Shown piece by piece: positions 35,732 through 45,942 of a DNA stretch of 64,000 nucleotides (the first letter of the stretch is position 1; every line of letters starts with the position of its first letter). The position numbers and the translations under genes were made by a program. The notes below the pieces were generated by a model. It was given only the letters and a program-made list of their open reading frames with translations, was not told the DNA's origin and did not search any database. Source of the DNA: Mesorhizobium loti (GTDB lineage Bacteria; Pseudomonadota; Alphaproteobacteria; Rhizobiales; Rhizobiaceae); NCBI RefSeq assembly GCF_013170705.1, contig NZ_CP033334.1, forward strand, positions 4,131,501 through 4,195,500. Direction: 5' to 3'.

Positions 35732-36526
35732 TCAGGCTGGCTGCAGCGCGAGATCGATCGCCACCGGCACGTGATCGGATGGCTTTTCCCAGGCGCGCAC
35801 ATGCTTTTCGATCGAGGCCGACGAGAATCGGTTGGCGGCTTCCGGCGACAGCAGCAGATGGTCGATGCGGATGCCGTTGTTCTTCTGCCAGGCGCCGGCC
35901 TGATAGTCCCAGAAGGTGTAGGTGTCGGGCGCATCGGTCACCGCGCGCACCGCTTCGGTGAAGCCGAGATTGAGAAGCCGCCGGAAGGCCTGCCGCGTCT
36001 GCGGTTGGAACAGCGCGTCGCCCAGCCAGTTCTCCGGAAAGCGCGCATCGATCGGCTCGGGAATGACGTTGTAGTCGCCGGCCAGCACCAGTGCCTCTTC
36101 GAGCCTCAGCCGTTCCTCGGCCCAGCGTTCCAGCCGGGCCATCCAGGACAGCTTGTAAGGAAACTTCTTGTCGTCATCGATCGGATTGCCATTCGGCAGA
36201 TAGAGGGAGGCGACGCGCAGCGCGCCCTTGTCGGTCGAGAACACGCCTTCAATGAAACGCGCCTGTTCGTCGGTGTCGTCGCCCGGCAGGCCGCGGTTCA
36301 CTTCATCAAAGCGCAGCTTCGACAGGATGGCGACGCCATTAAAACCCTTCTGGCCATGGGTTTCCACATTGTAGCCCAACGCCTCGATCTCGGCGCGCGG
36401 GAACTGCTCATCGACCGTCTTGATCTCCTGCAGGCAGACGATGTCGGGCGCGCTTTCGGTCAGCCAGTGGGTGAGGTTGCCGATGCGGGCGCGGACGCCG
36501 TTGATGTTCCAGGTGACGATTTTCAT
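35732..36526 (-). CDS. xthA: Exodeoxyribonuclease III
   Basis: 264 residues, normal for the family. The start KIVTWNINGVRARI carries the conserved Asn, then DIVCLQEIKTVDEQFP with the metal-binding Glu. LVLAGDYNVIPEPID is the DxN active-site motif, and the C-terminal RIDHLLLSPEA and KPSDHVPVAIDL carry the catalytic Asp-His pair. The enzyme removes 3' blocks and cleaves at abasic sites in base-excision repair. It follows the frameshifted VOC gene by 6 bases on the same strand. Confidence 0.92.
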   Translation of the reverse strand: MKIVTWNINGVRARIGNLTHWLTESAPDIVCLQEIKTVDEQFPRAEIEALGYNVETHGQKGFNGVAILSKLRFDEVNRGLPGDDTDEQARFIEGVFSTDKGALRVASLYLPNGNPIDDDKKFPYKLSWMARLERWAEERLRLEEALVLAGDYNVIPEPIDARFPENWLGDALFQPQTRQAFRRLLNLGFTEAVRAVTDAPDTYTFWDYQAGAWQKNNGIRIDHLLLSPEAANRFSSASIEKHVRAWEKPSDHVPVAIDLALQPA

Positions 36527-36532
36527 GACGGT

Positions 36533-36926
36533 CTATTCTTCCTGCGGCGGGTGGCGTTGGACCAGGCCGATCGTATTGCCTGCCGGGTCCTTTAGGAAGG
36601 CCATCCACTCGCTTTCCCCCGCCGGACCGAACTGGCCCTCCGTGTCGCGATGCACCAGCGTCGGCGGCGCGGTGAAGGGGGACTCCCGCGGCTTTCGCCC
36701 CGGCGTGGAAGGCTTCGAGGCCCGTTATGTCGAGAGAGACGGTGCCGGCCGGTATGCCGTCGGTGAACAGCAGCCGCACGCCGCCTGCCATGATGAAGGC
36801 GATACCCGGTGGGTCGAAGCGCGCGTGCACATTCATGCCGAGCACATCGCGCCAGAAGGCGAGCGTCGAATCAAGATCGCGCCCGGCCGACAGCGCGACC
36901 TGACGGACCGCGCCGACGGCAGGCAT
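36533..36926 (-). pseudogene. VOC-family protein, frameshifted in a G5/C5 run
   Basis: The ATG at 36926 begins a good VOC domain (VRQVALSAGRDLDSTLAFWR, then LGMNVHARFDPPGIAFIM). After GAKAAGV the frame shifts at the run of five G (plus strand 36677-36681). One base fewer would read VPFTAPPTLVHRDTEGQFG and WMAFLKDPAGNTIGLVQRHP, ending at the stop at 36533, a complete 130-residue family member. As written, the protein runs on into the xthA region. It may be a true inactivating or phase-variable slip, or a sequencing error. Confidence 0.75.
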
Positions 36927-36930
36927 GCCG

Positions 36931-37278
36931 CTAGATGGAGAAACTGGTGCCGCAGCCGCAGGAGGCGACCGCGTTCGGATTGCGGATCTGGAACGACTGG
37001 CCCATCAAATCGTCGACGAAGTCGATTACCGACCCGCCCATATAGACCAGAGACAAATCGTCGATCAGCACAGTGGCGCCATCCCTCTCGATGGCTACGT
37101 CATCGTCGTTGCGCGTATCGACCAGATCGAACTTGTATGAAAAGCCGGAGCAGCCGCCGCCTTCGACGGAAACGCGCAACGCCGTCTTGCCGTCTTCGTT
37201 GGAGACAATCCTGGCGATCCGCTTGGCGGCAGCCTCGGTCATATCGACTTTCATGGCAGTCTTGGCATCCGCGCCCAT
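36931..37278 (-). CDS. erpA: Iron-sulphur cluster insertion protein ErpA (HesB/IscA family)
   Basis: 115 residues from the ATG at 37278; MKVDMTEAAAKRI, nine codons in, is an alternative start. The three family cysteines are present: GGGCSGFSYKF and the C-terminal SCGCGTSF. A-type carriers deliver Fe-S clusters to apo-proteins. The stop is 5 bases before the VOC gene start, so erpA, the VOC gene and xthA form one minus-strand unit. It is divergent from dgt, as in many Rhizobiales. Confidence 0.9.
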   Translation of the reverse strand: MGADAKTAMKVDMTEAAAKRIARIVSNEDGKTALRVSVEGGGCSGFSYKFDLVDTRNDDDVAIERDGATVLIDDLSLVYMGGSVIDFVDDLMGQSFQIRNPNAVASCGCGTSFSI

Positions 37279-37365
37279 GGGCGTCACCTTGCTTTCGGTT
37301 TCACATGATAGGTATGAAGCGCAAGCGGCCAAGTCAACTAGACCAGTCAACCTGCGGCATCGACC

Positions 37366-38580
37366 ATGACCAACGAGTTGGGCGACATCGGATTCGGCTA
37401 CCGGCCGCGCGCGGCCTATGCCACGGATCCGGCGCGCTCGCGCGGCCGGCTGTTCGACGAGGTCGAAAGCCCGACCCGCACGCCGTTCCAGCGCGACCGC
37501 GACCGCATCATCCATTCGACGGCGTTCCGGCGGCTCAAGCACAAGACCCAGGTCTTCATCGCCCACGAAGGTGATCACTACCGCACAAGGCTGACCCATT
37601 CGATCGAGGTGGCCCAGATCGCGCGCGCCCTGGCGCGGGCGCTGCGCGGCGACGAGGATCTGGCCGAGGCTGTGGCGCTGGTGCATGATTTCGGCCACAC
37701 GCCCTTCGGCCACACCGGCGAGGACGCGCTGAACGACAAGATGGCTGCCTGGGGCGGTTTTGATCACAACGCGCAATCGCTGCGTATCGTGACCCGGCTG
37801 GAAGCGCGCTACGCCGAATTCGACGGGCTGAACCTGAGCTGGGAGACATTGGAGGGCCTGGTCAAGCACAATGGCCCGCTGACCGACAGCCGCGGCAAGG
37901 GCCTGAAAGGGCCGGTGCCGCAGGCGATCCGCGACTACTCGGAGCTGCAGGATCTCGAACTCGACCACTTCGCCGGCATCGAGGCGCAATGCGCCGCCAT
38001 CGCCGACGATATCGCCTACAACACACATGATATTGACGACGGCTTGCGGGCAGGGCTGCTGACGCTCGACATGCTGGAGGACGTCTCGCTGCCGGGAGCG
38101 ATCCTGCGGGGCGTGCGCCAACGCTATCCGGCGCTTGATGGCGTGCGCACCGGCCACGAACTGATGCGGCGGCAGATCACCGCGATGGTCGAGGATGTCA
38201 TCGTTTCCGCGACCGCCAATCTGGAGCGTATCGCCCCACGCAGCGCCGATGCGGTGAGGGCGGCCGGCGAGACGATGGTGACCTTTTCCACCGAGATGGC
38301 CGCGGCCGAGAAGGAACTGAAGGCTTTTCTCTACAAGCACCTCTATCGGCACAAGGAGGTGATGCGGGTGCGCGCCGGCGCCGAGCAGATCGTCAGGGAC
38401 CTGTTCGATGTCTATTTCGCCGACCCGCGCGCCATGCCCGACGGCTGGCGCGAGGGGCTGGACCGGGCCGAGGATCGCATCAAGGCGCGCAGCGTGGCCG
38501 ATTTCCTGGCAGGGATGACCGATACCTACGCACTCAAGGAACATCGACGTTTGTTTGACCGCACCCCGGATTTGAGCTAG
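37366..38580 (+). CDS. dgt: dGTP triphosphohydrolase-like protein
   Basis: 404 residues, the length of the alphaproteobacterial Dgt-like family. The HD-domain metal ligands are [19 protein letters not shown] (His), [19 protein letters not shown] (HD) and a later Asp in [26 protein letters not shown] is the typical N-terminal segment. It hydrolyses dNTPs to nucleoside and tripolyphosphate. It is followed by argS 62 bases later on the same strand, the usual order in this group. Confidence 0.9.
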   Translation: MTNELGDIGFGYRPRAAYATDPARSRGRLFDEVESPTRTPFQRDRDRIIHSTAFRRLKHKTQVFIAHEGDHYRTRLTHSIEVAQIARALARALRGDEDLAEAVALVHDFGHTPFGHTGEDALNDKMAAWGGFDHNAQSLRIVTRLEARYAEFDGLNLSWETLEGLVKHNGPLTDSRGKGLKGPVPQAIRDYSELQDLELDHFAGIEAQCAAIADDIAYNTHDIDDGLRAGLLTLDMLEDVSLPGAILRGVRQRYPALDGVRTGHELMRRQITAMVEDVIVSATANLERIAPRSADAVRAAGETMVTFSTEMAAAEKELKAFLYKHLYRHKEVMRVRAGAEQIVRDLFDVYFADPRAMPDGWREGLDRAEDRIKARSVADFLAGMTDTYALKEHRRLFDRTPDLS

Positions 38581-38642
38581 GGCGGGCGCGATTTTGCCGG
38601 CCAACGAGCCGGATTCGCCATAAAGCCGCCAGAGCAATACCC

Positions 38643-40400
38643 ATGAACATCTTCGCCGATTTCACCGCGCGAGTCACAAAGGCTGTCGAAGCGCTCGATC
38701 TGAAAGACAAGGATGGCGTTTCGCCCGACCTGTCGCGCATCGCAGTCGAACCGCCGCGCGACGCCAGCCATGGCGACCTCGCGACCAATGCGGCAATGGT
38801 GCTGGCCAAGCCCACCGGCCAGAACCCGCGTGCGCTGGCCGAAAGGCTGGCGCTGGCGCTGCGCGACGACAAGGATGTCGCCGCCGCCGAAGTTGCAGGC
38901 CCTGGCTTCGTCAATCTCCGCCTCAAGGACGGCTTCTGGCAGGCCCATCTGGCGGCCCTTCTGGGCGAGGGACGCAATTATGGCCGCTCGACGGTCGGTG
39001 CCGGCCGGAAAACCAATGTCGAATATGTCTCGGCCAACCCGACGGGGCCGATGCATGTCGGCCATTGCCGGGGCGCCGTGGTGGGCGACGCGCTCGCCAA
39101 TCTGATGGCGTTTGCCGGTTACGACGTGACCAAGGAATATGTCATCAACGATGCCGGCTCGCAGATCGATGTGCTCGGACGCTCGGCCTTCCTTCGCTAC
39201 CGCGAAGCGCTTGGCGAGGATATCGGCGAGATTCCGCCCGGGCTTTATCCCGGCGACTACCTGGTCCCGGTCGGTCATGCGCTGGTCAAGGAGTTCGGCC
39301 GTTCGCTGCTGCAGATGCCGGATGACGAAGCACTGGCCATCGTCAAGGACCGGACCATTGACGCGATGATGGCGATGATCCGCGAGGATCTGGCGCTGCT
39401 CAACGTGCATCACGACGTGTTCTTCTCCGAACGCACGCTGCATGCCGACAATGCCAGGAAGATCCGCTCGGCGATCAACGACCTGACGCTGAAGGGCCAT
39501 ATCTACAAGGGCAAGCTTCCGCCGCCCAAGGGGGAGAAGCCGGACGACTGGGAAGACCGCGAGCAGACGCTGTTCCGCTCGACCGCGGTCGGCGACGACA
39601 TGGACCGGGCTTTGGTCAAGTCCGATGGCGCGTTCACCTATTTCGCCGCCGACGTGGCGTATCTGAAGGACAAGGTCGATCGCGGCTTCGTCGACCTGAT
39701 CTATGTGCTTGGCGCCGACCATGGCGGTTACGTCAAGCGGCTGGAGGCGCTGGCACGGGCCATCGCGGGCGACGAGGTCAAGCTCACCGTCCTGTTGTGC
39801 AATCTGGTCAAGCTGTTTCGTGACGGCGAGCCGGTCCGCATGTCGAAGCGGTCAGGTGATTTTGTCACGCTTCGGGAAGTGGTGGAAGAGGTTGGCCGCG
39901 ACGCCATCCGCTTCATGATGCTTTACCGCAAAAGCGATGCGCCGCTCGATTTCGACTTCGCCAAGGTGACCGAGCAGTCCAAGGACAATCCGGTGTTTTA
40001 CGTGCAGTACGCTTCGGCGCGCTGCCATTCGGTGTTCCGGCAGGCAAGCGAGCAATTGGGCGAGGCGAATTTCGACCGCAACAGCCTGGCGGCCGCCGTC
40101 GCATCGCTGACCGACGAGGGCGAGATCGGCCTGATCCGCAAACTCGCCGAATATCCACGCCTGATCGAATCCGCCGCTCTTGCGCTGGAGCCGCATAGGC
40201 TGGCATTTTACCTCTATGATCTGGCTTCCAGTTTCCACGGACACTGGAACCGGGGCACGGATAATCCGGACTTACGTTTTGTTAAGGTTAACGACCGACA
40301 ATTGACGCATGCCAGACTAGGGCTGGTGCAGGCTGTTTCGGACGTTCTGACGTCCGGCCTGACGTTGATCGGAGCGGCAGCGCCCACCGAAATGCGTTAG
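38643..40400 (+). CDS. argS: Arginyl-tRNA synthetase
   Basis: 585 residues, normal length. The N-terminal Add-1 domain (about 1-110) precedes the HIGH-type motif [20 protein letters not shown]. The KMSKS equivalent is [13 protein letters not shown]. The C-terminal DALR anticodon-binding domain includes [20 protein letters not shown] and ends with [20 protein letters not shown]. Position between dgt and the SPOR-protein gene is standard for Rhizobiales. Confidence 0.95.
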   Translation: MNIFADFTARVTKAVEALDLKDKDGVSPDLSRIAVEPPRDASHGDLATNAAMVLAKPTGQNPRALAERLALALRDDKDVAAAEVAGPGFVNLRLKDGFWQAHLAALLGEGRNYGRSTVGAGRKTNVEYVSANPTGPMHVGHCRGAVVGDALANLMAFAGYDVTKEYVINDAGSQIDVLGRSAFLRYREALGEDIGEIPPGLYPGDYLVPVGHALVKEFGRSLLQMPDDEALAIVKDRTIDAMMAMIREDLALLNVHHDVFFSERTLHADNARKIRSAINDLTLKGHIYKGKLPPPKGEKPDDWEDREQTLFRSTAVGDDMDRALVKSDGAFTYFAADVAYLKDKVDRGFVDLIYVLGADHGGYVKRLEALARAIAGDEVKLTVLLCNLVKLFRDGEPVRMSKRSGDFVTLREVVEEVGRDAIRFMMLYRKSDAPLDFDFAKVTEQSKDNPVFYVQYASARCHSVFRQASEQLGEANFDRNSLAAAVASLTDEGEIGLIRKLAEYPRLIESAALALEPHRLAFYLYDLASSFHGHWNRGTDNPDLRFVKVNDRQLTHARLGLVQAVSDVLTSGLTLIGAAAPTEMR

Positions 40401-40503
40401 GTTTGACTAAAAAACCTGTCACCTTTTGCCCACATTGCGCTGGTAAGGGCCAACCCTGCGCGACGTCCATGGCGTCCGAATGAGTGCGAGTTCGGGAACA
40501 ATA

Positions 40504-43500
40504 ATGGCAGACAGAACCCAGCTGAGAGTAGCCGACAACAACGACATCGCTGACGATGATCCGTTCGCGGAACTGACCAGGATCATGGGATTCGACCCGC
40601 GCCAGCCGGTCAAGCAACCGGCGCCGGCCCAGGCTCCTGTCGCCAGCCAGCCCGTGCAGGAGGACGATTTCAATATCGACCTCGAAAAGGAGTTGATGGG
40701 CGAGTTCGACGCCGGCGACGGTGCGGCCGCTCCATCCGTCGATGTTCATGAGCCGGCATTCGAAACGGCGGCCACGCACGCGGCCGACGATGATCTTGCG
40801 CTGTCCCTCGACGACGATTTCCATCTGGACTTCACGGGTGCCGATGATCAGGGGCTGGTCGCCAGCCATGCCAACCCTCACGCTGCCGAAGCCGCGCCAT
40901 CCGTCGAACCTGCCTTCGACGCCGATTTCGACAATGCCGTTGCCAGTTCGCTCGAAGACGTTTCGCCCTTCGAAGACGATCTGCCGATGGAGGACGAGCT
41001 TGCCGCGTCGCTCGATCAGGATTTCCACATCGAGGGCGATACCGTCGAGGCTCGGCACGCGGTGGCCGAAGCGCCGGCGGCTGTCGAGCCCGATCATCAA
41101 TTCGACGATGCGGTCGCGCTTTCGCTCGAAGACGAGTTGATGCTTGACGACCATCCGGCGGATCAGCGCCATGTGGCCGCATCCGCCGTCGACTATCCTG
41201 AGCCGGCACTGGCCGTTGCGAATGAGGTCCAGGCGACTTCCGACGAGGATTTCGCGGGTCATTTCGACGACGCCATGGCTGATGTCGATATGGATTTTGA
41301 CGTTCAGGCAGACGAGCCGGTGGCCTTTGATGCAGCGGAAGCGCACGACGTGCTCGCCGATGCCGTGGACACGGAAGGGGAGTTCTCAAGCCCCGATGCC
41401 GCTTCGGATGATGACGCTTTCGACCTGAATTTGGGCGATGCGTTCGCCGAGCCTGCCGAAGAGCCGGTCGCCGAGGTTGCGGCTGCGGTCCAGCCGATGG
41501 CTCCGGCAGCGGTCATCGCCGAGCCCGTGCGGGCCCACGCGGCGGACGAACGGAGCCTCGAAGACGAATTGAACGCGCTTCTGGGCGCCATGACGGCGCG
41601 CACGCCGCCGGCGGTCAACGAGCCTGTCGTTGCTCGGCCTGTTGTAGCCCAACCGGATATTGCTCCCGCCCAGGTCCATGCCGCCGCACCGGCGAAGAGC
41701 GCGGAGGAAAATGCCGATCTCGTTGGCGATCTCGACTGGGATCTCGACGACCATGCGCCCGAGGATCCGCATCGTTCGAGTGCCGCCCACGCCGCCGATG
41801 CCGATCTCTACAATCTGCAGCTCGACGAACTTCAGGACCAGGATCTTGGTTCGGATGCCGCGGATCATATCGATCTCGACGATGATGCGTTCGATGCGGC
41901 CCTTGCCAGGAGTCTCGATGCGCGCCATGAGACGGCTTCCCAGCAGGATCGGGCCGATTCCCTCGATTGGTTGGCCGAACGCTCGGCGCCGACGGAGCCA
42001 ACCCGTTCGTGGAGCCGCGTGACACCGGTTCCCCAGCAGCCGGCATTTGCCACGCAGCCGGCCGCTTCGATGGCGGCCAGGGCCGCCGCGCCGGAAGTGG
42101 CCCCGGCAGTGGCTGTGGTGCCGACCTATCGTGCACCCGAGCCGGTTGCGGCTGCTCCCCATGCGGCCCCTGTATCAGCGCTGCAGCCGCGACAGCCGTC
42201 GCGCTATGAGGAGATGCCTGATGTCGAAACGGTCGATGTGCCGGAGCGCGTCGTGGCGCTGGCGGACGATCTCGACATTCCGGAACTGCATTTCGAGGAA
42301 GACGAGCCGGCCGCGCCTGGCTATGACGATCTCGACGCCGAGTTCGCCAGCCTTCTGACGGAAATGAATTCGGTGGAAGTCGCGCCTGCTCCAGCTGCTC
42401 CCGCAAGCAGCGCTGCCTACGCCGACGAATCCTACAATGCAGGATACAGTTCGGGATATGAGGGGCTCAATCCGGGATATGGGAGTCTCAATCCGGGATA
42501 TGAGAAGTCTAACGCGGGATACCAGGCGCCGGCATACGAAGAGCCCAAGCCTGCCTACCAGCCTGAAGCGCGCACCTATGCGGCGCGGCCGACCGAAACG
42601 CCTGCTCGTGCGGCCGCGAACACTGGCTATGCCGATGCCGCGGACGGCTTCGACCTCGACAATTTGCCCGGCAGCCAGCCGGTCTCGCAGGCGGACGATT
42701 TCACCGTCGATGAACTCGACTATGATCCTGAACTGGACGAGGCGATGTCCGTTCCGGGTCTCGGCGAGCGCGAAGCGGCCAGCTCGTCGGGCCGCCGCGG
42801 CCTGTTCATCGCCGCGATCGTCGGCGCCGTTGCGGTCGCGGGCGGTCTTGGCGCCTTTGCGCTGTCCTTCGGCGGCAAGGGCGGCAGCGAAGCTCCGGTG
42901 ATCGTCAAAGCCGACAATTCACCGATCAAGGTCAAGCCGGAAAATCCGGGCGGCACCGTGGTGCCGAACCAGGACAACAAGGTTTACGACGCGGTGGTCA
43001 AGGGCGCGAAGCCCGCCGAACCGGTGCAGCAGAAGCTTGTCACCAACACCGAGGTGCCAGTGGACGTGCAGGCAAAGGATCCGGCTCGCGCCATAGATAT
43101 TTCTCCTGACCAGAGTGCCGCCGTTGGCGGAGCCGATGACGGCAACGCCTCGCCCACCGCCAATGCGGCCCCAACCGCCAATGCGGCGCCGGCGCCCAAG
43201 TCCGAGGATCGCATCGCGCAGGTGCTGCAGGATGCCGACAAGGGCACCAACACCGATGTCGTCGCCGTCGCGCCGCGCAAGGTGAGGACCATGGTTGTCA
43301 AGTCGGATGGCTCGCTGGTGCCGCGCGAGGACCCGGCGCCGGCCGCGCCGCAGGTCGCGGCCGCTGAGCCGACCGATCCGGCGCCGCAGCATGTCGCACC
43401 CTCTGCCGATACCGACCAGACCGGCACCGTGGCGCCTGCCGCCGCCCAGTCGGGCGACGAGCCGGCCCTCAAGCCGGCGGCCAAACCGGCCAAGGCGCAG

Positions 43501-43872
43501 TCGGCCAACACCCCGGCCAAGGTTGCGATCGCACCGCAGCGCCCGTCCGACCAGCCGGTCGACGTCGTCGGCGAGGTTAAGCCCGATCAGGTCGCTTCCA
43601 TCGATCCGGCAACGACGGCGACCGGTGGCGGTTCGTGGTCGATGCAGGTTGCTTCGCAGCCGACGGTGGAAAGCGCCCAGTCGACCTACCAGGATCTGCA
43701 GCGCCGCTACGGCAGCGTGCTTGCCGGCCGCACCGCCAACATCGTCAAGGCCGAGATCGCCGGCAAGGGCACGTTCTACCGTGTCCGCGTCGCGGCCCAG
43801 TCGCGCAACGATGCCATCAACCTGTGCACCAGCTACAAGGCGGCTGGCGGCAACTGCTTCGTCTCCCGCTAG
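40504..43872 (+). CDS. Large SPOR-domain cell-division protein
   Basis: 1122 residues from the ATG at 40504 (MADRTQLRVAD); an ATG at 40480 would add 8. The N-terminal 650 residues are acidic and disordered, with repeated short blocks such as LALSLDDDFHLDF, LAASLDQDFHIEG and VALSLEDELMLDD. A Gly/Tyr-rich patch (GYEGLNPGYGSLNPGYE) follows near 650. One membrane helix is near 765-790 (GLFIAAIVGAVAVAGGLGAF), then a Pro/Ala linker. The C-terminal SPOR domain is about 1040-1122 (SWSMQVASQPTVESAQSTYQ ... FYRVRVAAQSRNDA). SPOR domains bind denuded septal peptidoglycan. Position between argS and nagZ is conserved. Confidence 0.85.
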   Translation: MADRTQLRVADNNDIADDDPFAELTRIMGFDPRQPVKQPAPAQAPVASQPVQEDDFNIDLEKELMGEFDAGDGAAAPSVDVHEPAFETAATHAADDDLALSLDDDFHLDFTGADDQGLVASHANPHAAEAAPSVEPAFDADFDNAVASSLEDVSPFEDDLPMEDELAASLDQDFHIEGDTVEARHAVAEAPAAVEPDHQFDDAVALSLEDELMLDDHPADQRHVAASAVDYPEPALAVANEVQATSDEDFAGHFDDAMADVDMDFDVQADEPVAFDAAEAHDVLADAVDTEGEFSSPDAASDDDAFDLNLGDAFAEPAEEPVAEVAAAVQPMAPAAVIAEPVRAHAADERSLEDELNALLGAMTARTPPAVNEPVVARPVVAQPDIAPAQVHAAAPAKSAEENADLVGDLDWDLDDHAPEDPHRSSAAHAADADLYNLQLDELQDQDLGSDAADHIDLDDDAFDAALARSLDARHETASQQDRADSLDWLAERSAPTEPTRSWSRVTPVPQQPAFATQPAASMAARAAAPEVAPAVAVVPTYRAPEPVAAAPHAAPVSALQPRQPSRYEEMPDVETVDVPERVVALADDLDIPELHFEEDEPAAPGYDDLDAEFASLLTEMNSVEVAPAPAAPASSAAYADESYNAGYSSGYEGLNPGYGSLNPGYEKSNAGYQAPAYEEPKPAYQPEARTYAARPTETPARAAANTGYADAADGFDLDNLPGSQPVSQADDFTVDELDYDPELDEAMSVPGLGEREAASSSGRRGLFIAAIVGAVAVAGGLGAFALSFGGKGGSEAPVIVKADNSPIKVKPENPGGTVVPNQDNKVYDAVVKGAKPAEPVQQKLVTNTEVPVDVQAKDPARAIDISPDQSAAVGGADDGNASPTANAAPTANAAPAPKSEDRIAQVLQDADKGTNTDVVAVAPRKVRTMVVKSDGSLVPREDPAPAAPQVAAAEPTDPAPQHVAPSADTDQTGTVAPAAAQSGDEPALKPAAKPAKAQSANTPAKVAIAPQRPSDQPVDVVGEVKPDQVASIDPATTATGGGSWSMQVASQPTVESAQSTYQDLQRRYGSVLAGRTANIVKAEIAGKGTFYRVRVAAQSRNDAINLCTSYKAAGGNCFVSR

Positions 43873-43889
43873 GCGCCGATCAATCAATC

Positions 43890-43923
43890 AAGCCGGCGTG
43901 GTCTTTGACCGCGCCGGCTTTTT
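43890..43923 (+). terminator. Terminator after SPOR gene
   Basis: AAGCCGGCG and CGCCGGCTT form a 9-base stem with a 13-base loop, followed by five T. Confidence 0.75.
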
Positions 43924-43979
43924 CATGCGCCCAGCGTTTTCATGCGCCCAGCGTTTTCATGTGCCCAGCGCTTTCATGT
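43920..43979. repeat. Tandem 17-bp repeat, about 3.5 copies
   Basis: TTTTCATGCGCCCAGCG at 43920 and 43937 (identical), TTTTCATGTGCCCAGCG at 43954, then a partial copy from 43971. It starts in the T tract of the terminator and fills the gap before nagZ. Slippage-type array. Confidence 0.85.
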
Positions 43980-44055
43980 GGAAGCAGTTCCGGCGTTGGG
44001 CCGCATGTGATCGCAAGCGATTCCCTTTGATCGCGCGAAGCCCTAAACTCCTGAC

Positions 44056-45075
44056 ATGACCGAATCAAAATCCATGATCCTCGGCTGTGCCGGGAAATCG
44101 CTCACCCGCGAAGAAATCAATTTCTATCGCAATGAATGCCCGTGGGCCTTCATCCTGTTTGCCCGCAACATTGGCGAGACCGAGCAGATCCGCGATCTGG
44201 TCGCCGAGATGCGTGATTGCATCGGACGCCCCGACGCGTTGGTGTTCATCGATCAGGAGGGCGGCAGGGTGCAACGCCTGCGGCCACCGCTGGCTCCCAA
44301 CTATCCGGCCGGCGGGGCGCTTGGCGCGCTGTGGCGCGACGATCACGACGCCGGCGCCCGTGCCGCATGGCTGATGGCGCGCCTGCACGCCTTCGACCTG
44401 CTGCGCTACGGCATCACGGCGGATTGCCTGCCGGTGCTCGACGTGCCGATCGAAGGCGCCAGCGACGTGATCGGCGCGCGCGCCTATGGCAAGGAGCCGC
44501 GCGCGGTCATCGAACTCGGTCGTGCCGCCGCCGAAGGCCTGATGTCCGGCGGGGTCCTGCCGGTGATGAAGCATATTCCGGGGCATGGCCGGGCCTTTGC
44601 CGACACGCATTTCGAGCTGCCGACGGTCGATGCTTCGCTCAGCGATCTGCAGCGGCATGATTTTGCGCCGTTCCGGGAACTCAACGACCTGCCGATGGCA
44701 ATGACGGCGCATGTCGTTTATAGCGCCATCGACCCGAAGAACCCGGCGACGACATCGGGCAAGGTCATCGACGAGATCATCCGCCGCGACATCGGCTTTG
44801 ACGGGCTCCTGATGAGCGACGACACCTCGATGAAGGCACTTTCTGGGGATTTCCCGACAAAGGCGGCATCGATCCTTGCGGCGGGCTGCGATCTGGTCCT
44901 TCACTGCAACGGCGTTTTCGAGGAGATGGTGGGCATCGCATCGCGCACCACGGGGCTTGAAGGCAAGTCTCTGGAGCGTGCAAAGCGGGCTCTGACCTAT
45001 ATAAGGAAACGCGACGCGGCCGAGGAAAACGAGATACGCGCCGAATTCGCCACCTATTTCGATGCGGTGGCCTAA
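44056..45075 (+). CDS. nagZ: Beta-N-acetylhexosaminidase
   Basis: 339 residues, GH3 family, single-domain NagZ length. Motifs are WAFILFARNIGETEQI, FIDQEGGRVQRLRPP, the NagZ-specific loop VMKHIPGHGRAFADTHFELP (catalytic His with Asp) and the nucleophile region GLLMSDDTSMKALSG. It removes GlcNAc from recycled muropeptides in the cytosol. It precedes scpA by 21 bases in the same direction, the usual alphaproteobacterial order. Confidence 0.92.
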   Translation: MTESKSMILGCAGKSLTREEINFYRNECPWAFILFARNIGETEQIRDLVAEMRDCIGRPDALVFIDQEGGRVQRLRPPLAPNYPAGGALGALWRDDHDAGARAAWLMARLHAFDLLRYGITADCLPVLDVPIEGASDVIGARAYGKEPRAVIELGRAAAEGLMSGGVLPVMKHIPGHGRAFADTHFELPTVDASLSDLQRHDFAPFRELNDLPMAMTAHVVYSAIDPKNPATTSGKVIDEIIRRDIGFDGLLMSDDTSMKALSGDFPTKAASILAAGCDLVLHCNGVFEEMVGIASRTTGLEGKSLERAKRALTYIRKRDAAEENEIRAEFATYFDAVA

Positions 45076-45096
45076 CGACAAGGAAGTGACAAGGCT

Positions 45097-45942
45097 GTGG
45101 CGGAAACATTGGAGAGCAAGGCCGCGAAGGCCGCACCGATGGACCGCCTGTGGGCCGAGAACGATGATTCACGGCTGACCGGCGACCCATCGCTGGTCGT
45201 CGATGTCGCCGGCTTCGAAGGTCCGCTCGATCTCTTGCTGCATCTTGCCCGCAACCAGAAGGTCGACCTGGCGCGCATTTCCATCCTGGCGCTGGCAGAG
45301 CAATATCTGGCCTTTGTCGAGACGGCGAGGACGCTGCGCCTCGAGCTTGCCGCCGATTATCTGGTGATGGCGGCGTGGCTGGCGTTCCTGAAGTCGAAGC
45401 TCCTGATCCCCAAGCAGCCTGGCGAAGAGGGCGAAAGCGGCGAGGAACTGGCGGCGGTGCTGCAATTCCGCCTGAAGCGGCTAGAGGCCATGCGTGACGC
45501 GGCGTCGCGTCTCGTCAATCGCAACCGGCTCGGTCGAGACGTGTTCGCGCGCGGCATGCCCGAAATGGTCATTATCGAGAAGCGCAACACCTATTCGGCG
45601 TCGCTCTACGACCTCTTGACCGCCTATGCCCAGCAGCGGCAGAAGCAGGCGATCACAAATGTGACGATCGCCAGGCGCGGCGTCTGGTCGCTCAAGGACG
45701 CGCGCGACATCCTGACCCGGCTGATCGGCTCGTTGCGGGACTGGACGGCTCTCGACAGCTTCCTCATCCAATATATGACCAGCCCTGAAGAGCGGCGCAC
45801 GGCGATCGCCAGCTCATTCGCGGCGACACTGGAATTGGTGCGCGAGCGCAAGATGGATGTCCGGCAGGACGAAGTGTTCGCGCCGATCTATCTGCGCGAT
45901 CACCGCGCACCGGCAATCAAGGCAGTCGAGGTTGCATCATGA
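45097..45942 (+). CDS. scpA: Segregation and condensation protein A
   Basis: 281 residues with a GTG start at 45097 after AAGGAAG. The kleisin start VDVAGFEGPLDLLLHLARNQ is followed by DLARISILALAEQYLAFVE and YLVMAAWLAFLKSKLLIPKQ, all typical of ScpA. The C-terminal winged-helix part ends with a conserved ATLELVRERKMDVRQDEVF. ScpA bridges SMC heads in the condensin complex. It overlaps scpB by four bases. Confidence 0.92.
   Translation: MAETLESKAAKAAPMDRLWAENDDSRLTGDPSLVVDVAGFEGPLDLLLHLARNQKVDLARISILALAEQYLAFVETARTLRLELAADYLVMAAWLAFLKSKLLIPKQPGEEGESGEELAAVLQFRLKRLEAMRDAASRLVNRNRLGRDVFARGMPEMVIIEKRNTYSASLYDLLTAYAQQRQKQAITNVTIARRGVWSLKDARDILTRLIGSLRDWTALDSFLIQYMTSPEERRTAIASSFAATLELVRERKMDVRQDEVFAPIYLRDHRAPAIKAVEVAS

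Noticed and set aside
36931..38637. 568-residue protein formed by erpA plus an upstream open frame
   Set aside because: Only the last 115 residues are real (ErpA); the rest is antisense to dgt.
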